Notes under the pieces: model-generated
What the model saw: only the letters and a program-made list of their open reading frames with translations
Told to the model about the DNA's origin: nothing
The model's database searches: none
Made by a program: the position numbers and the translations under genes
Source of the DNA: Chimonanthus salicifolius
Taxonomy: Eukaryota; Streptophyta; Magnoliopsida; Laurales; Calycanthaceae
Assembly: GCA_013350335.1 (NCBI GenBank)
Contig: CM023542.1
Coordinates: forward strand, 1,612,001-1,676,000
DNA length: 64,000 nucleotides
Direction of reading: 5' to 3'
Part shown: piece by piece, positions 49,325-58,918 of the stretch
How the letters are laid out: every line of letters starts with the position of its first letter
Position numbering within the stretch: position 1 is the stretch's first letter

Positions 49325-50432
49325 TGATAGATGAAAAGAGATTGTTCTTCCTCTGCTTTGTACAAGCGAAAAATAGCACTCACCTGTTTAAGGATTAAAC
49401 CAGTTGGTAGAAAAGAAGATGTCAAACATACTCAGAGAATGCAGTTAAATGCAAAGGAGAAAATAAGAGAGTAGCACTTAATGGCAAATAATAAATTAAA
49501 AAATCCAGACAAGCATACAAACTCTTGAGTGGGTTTTTATCTAGAGAGGTCAGGTAAATAAATGAGTTCAAAAAAATCCAGAAAATAATGCTATTATTTT
49601 ATGCGTTTGAATATAGATGGTTCATTAGAGCTCAGATAAGTAAATGCACCCACGGGCTATTTTCAAATAAGGGTCTAACACTGAAGGTCACTATTTGAAA
49701 AAAATCTCTGGATACTTGCAACATAAAAAAAAAATATTAAGTCCAAATGAAAAAACTATAATTGCAATAAAAAAATAAGCAGCAGCAGTGATAGCAATAT
49801 CAATAAAACCCTCGCTCAAATTAATAAATAAATAAATTCGAAAGGCCAGTAATCAATTCCCTTGAGAAACTGAATATAGTGATAAAATTAAAAAGGCGAA
49901 TAAAACCCTAATCCAAAACTCGAATAAAAATATAAACTGACCAAACACTACAGCCGTTTTCTATAAACACCCGAATCAAACTACCTAGCCAATAATAGAC
50001 AAAAAAAAAAAAAAAATGAAAACAGGAAAAAAGGGAAAAAAAGGAACTCAGAAATCGATCAGAACACGCATAAGTGTTTGATATAGTTCATAAAAAGTAC
50101 TAAGAAAATGAAGAAGAGGAAGTGCTCTCCACGGAGAGAGGGAGAGAAGAAGAAGTGCGTTTGGATCAGTGTTACCAGAACCAGATTAAGCCGCAAAAAA
50201 ACCGTTTCAAGCCGCGGTTTAAATCGTTTTTCTTAATCCAGTCTGAGACTCTAGCCTCCCTACAAAACAGTAAAATTCAGTAGAAAATAATGGAATGAGA
50301 ATAAATGAAACGGCGGAGAGAAAGAATGGAAAGAGAAAAAAGAAAATATGGAGAAAAGATTGAAGAAAACAAATCGCTACCCCTTTCACAGCTTTCCTTT
50401 CTCTTCCGTTGATGGGAAAAATACAGCGTCGG

Positions 50433-50566
50433 CTAGGGTTTAATAGCGAGAGTGAAAGAGAAGGAGGGTATTAAAAGATGAGCATTAGGTTTCAAAGTGA
50501 AAACCGACCTTTATGAAAAGAATTCACATGAGGTTCCTAAAGAGCTCACGTGGAAGTTCACACGTG
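50433..50566 (-). promoter_or_regulatory. RPB6 copy 2 promoter region: telo-box and two G-boxes, weak TATA
   Basis: The telo-box AAACCCTAG (50441-50433) is kept. Where copy 1 has CTATAAATATGG, copy 2 has CATAAAGGTCGG on the gene strand. Two palindromic CACGTG sites occur at 50547-50552 and 50561-50566; the aligned copy 1 positions read CAGCTG and CATGTG. Confidence 0.55.
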
Positions 50567-50715
50567 TACTCTTATATTTTAACAAAAAATTATTTTTAAT
50601 GTCAAAGTAATAATATTTTTTATTTTAAATACAATATTTACTTGTGCTAAAAGTAAAAATATATGTTTTCTTTAATTTATATTTATCTTGTTGTAATAAT
50701 TTAATATTATATTTA

Positions 50716-51018
50716 GGCGCGATTTATAGATATCCTGATTTTCTGCCTCTACTATTATACCTCCACATTTTTACTTATTCGAACAAACTGTCAGTTCATT
50801 CGGCATTTATTCAGATGACGGGAAGAACATTCGTTTAAATGAACAGATGCAGTCCTGAGTGTAGAACCCGGAACTCTGATACCATTTGTAACAACCCGGC
50901 CCACCCACTGCTGGGCTGTTGGATCCGACCGACCCTACTCTACTGGTCTGTCCGATAAGGGCCCAGTTTCACTTGGATCAGCCTCTCTAGGGCTTGGACT
51001 CTGGCTCATAGATCAGAA
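50716..51018 (-). mobile_element. LTR retrotransposon remnant with tRNA-Met primer-binding site
   Basis: On the minus strand an LTR end GGGCCGGGTTGTTACA (ending at 50887) is followed by AA and TGGTATCAGAG (50884-50874), the typical initiator-tRNA-Met primer-binding site. About 160 bp of internal sequence follow to 50716. The LTR itself extends right to about 51018. It replaces the middle of the duplicated unit. Confidence 0.75.
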
Positions 51019-51783
51019 TATCATACTTAAAGCATACCAAGTGAGGTCATAGGGGCTCGAACCTGACACCTGCATGGAAAACTCAACGTAAAACTCCACA
51101 AGTGATATTTATTGCCTTTAGAGTCAGACCAAGTGAGGTGATAGGAGCTCGAAAGTGACACTTCACACACTTCCTGAATTGCTAAGTTCCAATTTAAGAG
51201 ATAAAAGAATGCAACCTCAAAAATAATATCTTGCAAAATTAAAAAAAGAGGGGAATCGCATATCTAAGCATTCAATTTCAAGAGATGACAATTTTAAGAG
51301 ATGTTAATGCTTTAGAAATTAAATGAAGTCATTTTAAAACTTTTCAATTTTAATCTTTTATTCAACTAATGCGGAACAACTCTCATTGATTGGAGTTGCT
51401 TTGATCAATTGGGAGTTTGGACTCTATTTTTTATGTAGTACGATGCATTATTAAGATGTACTAATAAAATATATTATTAGATTAATTATAGTTTACACAA
51501 ATTTAAATTTATTTAATAGATGATTAGATAAATATAAAACATAAAAGTTTTACTGTCAATTAATTATTCAATTATATTATTTTAATCTTTAAATTTTAAT
51601 AAATATAACTATTAATTTTTAAAAAATTAAATTAAGAGATAAAATTAACAAAAAGTGAAACTTAATATAAAAAACTAATTATATAATTCAATTTACATCA
51701 TACTTAAAAATATAGTCTTAAATCCTTTTAACGTCAATTCTATCTCAATCCAAGTCCTTCTAGTAAAACTCTAGATCGCCTTC

Positions 51784-51937
51784 TATATTTCGAATGTGAT
51801 TCTCGTTCGCTGCAGCGCCAAGAATACAGGCCCTCCGACGGTAAGAGCCACAGCCACGCCTATATTTCGAACGTGATTCTCGTTCGCGGCAGCTCCAAGA
51901 ATACAGGCCCTCCGACTGTAAGAGCCACAGCCACGCC
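51784..51937. repeat. 77-bp tandem duplication at the head of the CLF-like pseudogene
   Basis: The unit TATATTTCGAATGTGATTCT... begins at 51784 and again at 51861. Its AATGTGATTCTCGTTCGCTG part resembles AATGTGGGATTCGTTCGCAG at 60348-60369, an apparently dispersed repeat. Confidence 0.85.
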
Positions 51938-54900
51938 CAATGAGTGCCAAGAGGCTGAAATCAGCCCCCAAAGCAGAACATCACCTGGAACAAGTACGCC
52001 CAATGGGAGGAATCCCAGAAGGATTTTATCCCAAACAACCGCGCAGAGGACCTTGTTGGCAAGCGGAGGTTCCAATATGAGGAAGAGGTGAGAAAGAACC
52101 CACTGAATTATGACCCCTGGTTTGATTTCATACGCCTGGAAGAGAGTGATGGGAACAAGGAAAGGATTAGAGAGATCTACGAGAGTGCCATTGCTAATGT
52201 CCCACCTGCTGAGGAGAAGCGCTACTGGCAGCAGTATATCTATCTATGGTAAGTTATTGGCTTGGGTTTTATGTATCTATTCTCTCTGCACTAATGTTGA
52301 AATGTCCAATACTACCGGCCTATATGTCTGCATGTCTGCCTGTGAACTTCATTGAAAGTGAATTGCCTATTTTTTATGAGCTTCATTTTGAATTTCTGCT
52401 TCTGATCGTGCGTTTTCTCCACATATGATAGGATTAACTATGCATTGTATGAAGAACTTGATGCAGAAGATATGGAGCGGACTAGAGAAGTCTATAGGTA
52501 ATTACTTTTTCCCTACCTTCTCAATCTCCACAGGGATTTAAATTGCTTCTTGCTCTAATGTCTGTAATAGCATCTTTTTTACATTTTGGAGAATCATTTG
52601 CATTTTGTTCTCTGAAAAGTTTATATTTGCACTACGAAGCATGTTCTTGCATGTGCATTGCATTGTTGAAGTTAAATTCAAATTTTTGCAGTGTTACTTT
52701 TGAAATGATGAAGGTATCAAATTAGCAAACATTTCAAATGAACGAAACTGAGTACCGTTTTTCCCTGAGGAATGTGTTTCTTCTCTACTTCATGTTCGTC
52801 TTTTTTTTTTTTTCTTTTACAAATTTCATGGGCATGCTTATCTTAAGGTCATATCAGGGATTTTTCTCATTCGGTAAATGGAAAAACAGGGAGTGCCTTA
52901 GGTTGATCCCACATAAAAAATTCTCATTTGCGAAAGTGTGGCTGTTGGCGGCACAATTTGAAATTCGGCAAGAGAATCTCAAGGCTGCACGGCAAATCTT
53001 AGGCAATGCTATTGGGATGACTCCAAAAGATAAGGTACTTTGTTAGAATCTCTTTTGTGACATTGCTGGTGGTACAATCTTGTTAAACAATCTTAATACT
53101 AACTTTGGTTGCACATGCTGTCTTGCTTGCCCCTACAGATATTTAAGAAGTATATTGAAATAGAGTTACAGCTTGGAAACATCAACCGTTGCAGAACATT
53201 GTATGGGAAGTATTTGGAATGGGTTCCAGCAAACTGCTGTGCTTGGAGCAAGTATGCCGAGTTGGAGAGATCACTTAGTGAGACAAACCGTGCCAGGGCA
53301 ATATTTGAGCTTGCTACTGCTCAACCTACACTGGATCTGCCTGAGCTGTTGTAGAAGGTATGTCTATGTTTTGTGCATTAAAAATTGGATTACGAGGGAA
53401 TTTCCCCCTAGCTATCTGCAGTCTGCATGCTTTTTATTACATTATGCTGTTTACAATTTCAATATGGTACCTACAATTTCTCAATTGCATGTTGCATAAT
53501 GCTACAATGAAGACAACTGAGTGCAAACCATGATCATACCAAAATTATCAACAGAAACTCTGGTTACTTATATACCTGATTATATGGATCATATTCCTAA
53601 TTTATCATAGCCATCTTCATCATTGTCGTCGTCATCATGATCATGATAATTGAAGCCTCACCCTCTCTTTGTGATCAGTCTTCTGAATGTACTCTTCACT
53701 CCTCCATTCAAGGATTACCCATTATCTGAAGCCCATTATCTGAAGCTTTCTGTTTTAGCTGGTAAAAGTTATTGTTAACATGTAGTTAGAAATTCTAATT
53801 GGATAATATACTTGTGCACGTATATAATATATACTTATGTAATGTGCTTGGAAGTTCAATTTCCAATGTATTTTGGTGCTTTAAATGAGTGATGTTGCAT
53901 TTTGTTAACATCAATGCACCAAGGACACAACCATGAATGCTTGTGTTTGTATGTGTGTTTTGAAGTATTTAAATAAGTGCACCTAGCAAAATCACCTTGC
54001 GCCTTAGGCTCCAAGACCTCTTGGCATCTTGATTACACCTTACACCTTGACTGCTATGGGTTTAGGTGTGGGTGATTGGTGTTTCTTTGCTAAATAGTTT
54101 TGAGTGGTATATTAAATTATTCCTCTGACCAAGAGGTCTGTAGTTTAGTGGTTGAGATGATAAGTTTTACCTTTCAAAATGGGTTGAGATGGTAAGTTCC
54201 TCTGATTTTTTCTGCTTCTTGGATTTCAGGCATGCATAGACTTTGAGATTGCAGAAGGTGAATACGAGAGGACCAGACAACTTTATGAGAGGCTGCTGGA
54301 TCGCACAAAAGACTTGAAGGTTTGGATTAGCTACTCAAAATTTGAGGCTTCTGCTGCTATTGAAGGTAAAGGTGTGGATTCTGAAACACAAGAAGTGACA
54401 GATGAAGATTCCATTGTTGAACAAAACCAAGGTCGTCTCCAATGTTCCCAAGGTAGGTGCAGTCATGCAGCTGAAATTCTCCTTTCCTCAATTTTTGTGT
54501 AGTTTTATATGAACTCTATTTTAGTTGTTGTCTTGAATAGCAACAAGAGATAGTTTAACTCAATCTTTTCCTATCAGGTGTTTTTGAGAGAGCATTTTAC
54601 TATTTTAGAACAGTTTCTCTGGAACTTAAAGAAGAAAGAGTCGTGCTTTTGGAAGAGTGGCTCAATATGGAGAGTAACTTTGGCAGTATTGGGGATGTGA
54701 GTCTAGTCCAGAAGAAGTTACCGCGGAAGGTCAAAAGGAAGAGAGCTATTGCCTCTGAGGTTGGAACTCCATCTGGGTAAGTCAACTGTTTTCTTTAGTT
54801 TATATAGTTTAATTTGTGATGTTTCTTGTTTACTTCTCTCCCTCCCCCATTCTCTCTTCCAAACAATTAGTTCTTCTGTTATTTTGCTGCTTCTTCTACT

Positions 54901-55044
54901 AATAACAGTTAGTACTACCTCTGCAGGTTTGAGGAATACTTTGATTACATATTTCCTGATGAAGCTGCCGGTGCTCCAACTCTTAAAATTTTGGAAGCAG
55001 CTTACAAGTGGAAAAAGCAAAAAGTTGGTCCTGATGAAGATTGA
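51880..55044 (+). pseudogene. Decayed crooked-neck/CLF (CRNKL1-type) pre-mRNA splicing factor gene
   Basis: HAT-repeat exons are readable: about 51940-52248, 52432-52497, 52890-53034, 53139-53357, 54230-54452, 54578-54776 and 54927-55044. They carry [57 protein letters not shown], the C-terminal FEEYFDYIFPDEAAGAP and KILEAAYKWKKQKV. CLF/CRN proteins act in the spliceosomal NineTeen-associated complex and are about 700 aa. The N-terminal part is scrambled: QEAEI changes frame before PPKQNIT, which joins KYAQWEESQKDF directly, and that joins EDLVGKRRFQYE with some 250 residues missing between. In the 53139 exon a Trp codon of ELLWK is TAG (53352-53354). Introns are kept, so it came from a genomic copy rather than a retrocopy. 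I call it a pseudogene. Confidence 0.85.
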
Positions 55045-57644
55045 TTGGGAATTTCATGTTCTATTTGCCTATGCATGGTATGTAAACACATTTCATACTC
55101 ATTTCTTCAAATTTTTGTTTTGATGATCGTTTATAATCTCAGTTTTATTGATTTAAGTTGCAAGTGTCATGTTGTAGCTTCTTTCCATTTCTTTTCCTTT
55201 CAAATTATGATGTTTCCCCTGCTAGTTTTTGAACTCTGGATTTTGGATTTTGCCAACGATTTTGTGGAAGAGATGACTTTCATGTTTAATTTAGTTTTTC
55301 CTTTCTTCTTATTCTCCATCCTTTATTTTCCTTCTTTTGGGGGTTGGGGTGACTACATGTTTAGACTTGGTTGTTTCCTTGATTATTGGGCAACATTTAA
55401 AACCTATGCAGTAGGCAAGGCTTATAAAAGCCGGGCTGGATCTGCACATTTAACTAATGCACATGTAAGAGACATCCTGAACTTTACCTTTGGTTTTAAA
55501 TCATACTTTTATGATCTAGAACCAGTGGAAAGCTCTTTCTCGAAGAAGGGAAGAAATGGAGAGTAGAGATTCCACATTGCTAGGAGAGAAAGATGCTTGC
55601 TGAACTGCTTGGGACTTGTTTTAGACACTTTAATGAATATGTCTGTTTTTTATTGTACCTGAAGTCGCAGTTTGTTAGCTGGTTGCAATCCTAATCCAAA
55701 CCATATAAGCTATGCATTTCTTTTGTTTTATTATTATTAGTTTGGAAAGGAAGGGGGGGAGGAGGGTTGTGGGTGTAGGTTCAAGTTCAACATGATCTGA
55801 ATATTCCTTGAAGAAAGATGATCTTTGTGCACCCTTTATGGTGCATACACCATGTGCACGTAGTGGTTAGCCCCACCAATGATGATAATGATGCATCCAT
55901 TGACCCACCAAAAAAGTCACCTTCTTTAAATCTATCTGGCCATGTTCTTTTAAACCCCCTAAATTTTGATCACTTCAAACATTGAAACCTTTTGGCTTCC
56001 AATCAAGGTGATTTTTTTGTGAACCTGTATATTCAAAACATAACTTTCCTATGAATCCATTGCTATCAACATTGGTGGTCCCCACCACTGAGTGTACACA
56101 TGAGGGATCATTTACTTCCTAGAACTGCTCATGGACACCGCAATTTTTTGTTCTTGTTGACATCCTCTAGTGAAGAGGAAACTTGGGAAACAAGCAAGTG
56201 GAGGAATTAGAAAAACCATAGAAGCAGGGCCCATGCATGAGGAAGAGAAATGCGAAAAAAAGGGAGGAAAAAAAGAAAAAGAAAACTATACAATATGAAG
56301 GATTGAATTACAATTGAAATTCAAAGACAAATCAAAATGTTGGTGAAAGATTGAGTTTGAAAAAAGCAAAATTGCTTTTATTTCTAGCTATCCATTGTAT
56401 GTTAGCCAATTGATATGTGGAGTTCAATTTTGGCCATCCATTTCACAGCCTTATGTTGGATGACTATAAGCTTTTCATGGGCCAGACTCTTGAAATTTTG
56501 GGACTACTACATTTTTGGATTGAAACTCATCACATAGCCATACAGGTATACCATACCAAATTTTCAAAATGCCATAGAAAAATCCTGTAGCTCATGCATT
56601 AAGGATCTTGACTGAGCAAAATAAAATTCACAAATTGTTAATGTTTTGGCAAAAGAAACATTGGCAAGTTAAAGAACTAGAGCAAAAAAAAATAAAAATA
56701 GTGAGTCAAAAGCACTTAAAAGAAAAACAACTAAACCTATGCTAATACGCTGATTTTAGCCAATTAATAGTACACGATGAACTGAAGCTTGTATTCCTAA
56801 CAAATTTACCGTATCAATATCTTTGTTTTGGCAGCTGGATCATGAAATTTTACTTAGGATGTTCAATGTTCCCAAAACTATGTCTCAGCTGTTTTCCTGA
56901 GAATAATGCAGACTCAGATCTATCAAATGCTATCCGGTGGGTTATATAGAAAAACTAGTTAGGATCTCTGAGCCACAATTATTTGTCGACCTTTCCTTCT
57001 AAAATAGTTGCATTCTGCAAATAGAGTAGTGAATTGTCTTAAGTGCATTAAGTTGAATGATTATAGGACATGGTCTTTGGGGTCGTAGTTCATTACTGTT
57101 CAAAAGTCATTAGTCAATCATTTCTAAAATAAATTTAATTTGTAAATAAAGAGAATCTAGTGAATTCCCTTCTAACCATATCTGATGTTATCCAGGCACC
57201 AAGCTCATAGCTTGATGAAATCAACTTCATTTGAAGATTTACATCGCCAAGAGAGCACATAGACTTGCTGTTGGCGCTGTTTTGGAAGTCTCCATATCCT
57301 CTCTTTCCAGATGAGAATAGTGACACTTGAAGAATACGCCATTGTTGTTTTCCACGATGTGCAATTAAGCCACAACTGAACATACAGTGTATCATCTACT
57401 AGTGGGAGGACAACACTCACTAAGTCTGAGCTATTACCTTCTCAGAAGTTGCAGTAAGAATGACGATAATCTTTGTTTTCTTAGTGATGTGGTGCTCTTT
57501 TATTGTCAGTTACAGATTTTTGTATACCATTGTAATAATAAATGTGACAATAGTATTGATTTTATTGTGATTGGTTTGTGATTGTCTAATCCACAAACTT
57601 ATTTTCTTTTAGTGGGACTAATGGACCTTACCAACATGCTACAT
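55045..57644. other. Intergenic sequence with possible exon remnants
   Basis: An exon-like piece follows CCTATGCAG at about 55412 (GKAYKSRAGSAHLTNAH) and precedes GTAAGA. A second at about 55517-55595 reads NQWKALSRRREEMESRD before a stop. They join in frame, but I do not recognise a family. Elsewhere there is nothing supportable. Confidence 0.3.
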
Positions 57645-57780
57645 GTTGCACTTAACAATGTCATCATGTCAAAACCCTTACATACGTATCACAAGTTGCA
57701 GTTAACAATGTAATCATGTCAAAACCCTTACATACATATCACAAGTTGCAGTTAACAACGTCATTATGTTAAAATCCTTA
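57645..57780. repeat. Tandem repeat, 50-bp period, about 2.7 copies
   Basis: Units beginning GTTGCACTTAACAATGTCAT start at 57645, 57695 and 57745, with few differences. Confidence 0.88.
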
Positions 57781-58313
57781 AATCTCTTGAACTAAAATGG
57801 GATCATCTACAACACCTCTCCCATCAAAACAAGCAGCATAAAATAGGAGAAATCTCCTTGTGGTAGAAGGAGTAACTCTAACTTATTGAAGTAAAGAAAA
57901 CATACAAAACCCGGAGCAGCATTGGATGTGAAAAGTAGTACTTTGAGAAGCAAATAACCCAAAAACACCTGGAAATCATCATGGATGTACCCAAAAAAAA
58001 AAAACCCTTGGAGGGGGTGGCCCTCAGAATTTGTGAATCCAATAACCCCAACCTAGATTAGATCACAAACTTCCTCAACCCAATTAAGCCAATGCCATTG
58101 ACACATGGCACCTTTAGCCCAGTGGAATGCAAAAAATTGATCACCTTTGGTTTTATGGTTTACACAGGGAATGCTTGGGTTTTATCTGCTTCTATGAAGG
58201 AGATCACAATTTGCATTATTCCATTATGTATTTTAAGTGAATGGACCAATAAAAAAATCTTGTAAGCTGCTGTAGTTTTCCTTCAAACAGGATAAACTCA
58301 TGTTGGAATTCCT

Positions 58314-58315
<2 letters not shown>

Positions 58316-58345
<30 letters not shown>
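58316..58345. repeat. (TA)n microsatellite
   Basis: About 15 TA units, uninterrupted. Confidence 0.9.
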
Positions 58346-58352
<7 letters not shown>

Positions 58353-58421
58353 TTAAGCAATACTAATTCTGTTCAGCAAGATACTTGAAATTTGAATATT
58401 ATATTCATCATCTATTGCACA

Positions 58422-58710
58422 TGTTGTGTTCATTTCTTGTATTTTGTGGTGAATCAGGTCATACAGGACACACATCTCAATTTAGAGTGTTTTTGTAATT
58501 TTGTACTAGTGTTGACTGCATGTTGTATTTTTAAGGGATTTCTAAGGTAATTAGAATTCATCTGTATTGAGAGGCGTGAGGAAAAGAGTATTATAATTAT
58601 ATTCTTGAAGATAGTGAAATTGCTCCGATCTTACCATGGACATAGATGCACTGTCGAATCACATAAATCTCATGTGTTTCCATGTGATTTCTTGTGTGTT
58701 TGTTGTATTG
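58422..58710 (+). mobile_element. Copia-type LTR fragment
   Basis: The sequence parallels 28709-28990. Its end (GAAGATAGTGAAATTGCTCC, then CATGGACATAGATGCAC and CATAAATCTCATGTGTTT) resembles the 3' portion of plant Copia LTRs. It ends just before the splice acceptor of the exon at 58733. Confidence 0.6.
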
Positions 58711-58732
58711 TGGTCTGTTTATTTTTCAACAG

Positions 58733-58918
58733 TACATCAGGCCATCTGCATCAGAATATTTAGAAATTGTGAGCCTGTTATCCAATCCAGAGAAGAAATT
58801 AACAGATCTTGTCTTTCTAATTCAGAAGCATGGCTTATTTAACCAGCTTTACAAACTGTTGCAGGCTAGTGCATCACAGGGTTCAGGGCAGCAGTTTGAA
58901 GCATGGTTTAAATCTTGA
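58733..58918 (+). CDS. Terminal exon of an unidentified gene (or relic)
   Basis: After a good acceptor (TTTTTCAACAG) a 61-codon frame runs to a stop: it opens YIRPSASEYLEIVSLLSNPE, has KKLTDLVFLIQKHGLFNQ in the middle and ends with QQFEAWFKS. Composition is protein-like: helical, amphipathic and not low-complexity. I do not recognise the family and could not find upstream exons in 55-58.7 kb. A Copia LTR fragment lies immediately upstream, presumably in the former intron. It is probably a displaced or relic last exon. Confidence 0.4.
   Translation, partial: YIRPSASEYLEIVSLLSNPEKKLTDLVFLIQKHGLFNQLYKLLQASASQGSGQQFEAWFKS

Larger units (their letters stand above)
45851..51713. repeat. Tandem duplication, unit 2 (about 5.9 kb, contains RPB6 copy 2)
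   Basis: Unit 2 follows unit 1 directly. It parallels unit 1 from 45853 to 50715, then carries an LTR/PBS fragment (50716-51018) instead of unit 1's 42509-45242, and resumes at 51077-51713 with the tail seen at 45243-45845. Compared with unit 1 it has an extra nested copy of about 215-230 bp near 46190-46450, about 158 bp more in RPB6 intron 1, and about 160 bp more in the leader. Confidence 0.88.

Noticed and set aside
55045..55566. 173-residue plus-strand frame with hydrophobic stretches after the CLF pseudogene
   Set aside because: Most of it is Phe/Leu-rich translation of T-rich intron-like sequence; only the short piece near 55412-55464 looks exon-like.
56820..56910. Possible exon after TTTTGGCAG
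   Set aside because: The frame (LDHEILLRMFNVPKTMSQLF) ends at a stop after about 20 codons, with no donor and no neighbour exons.
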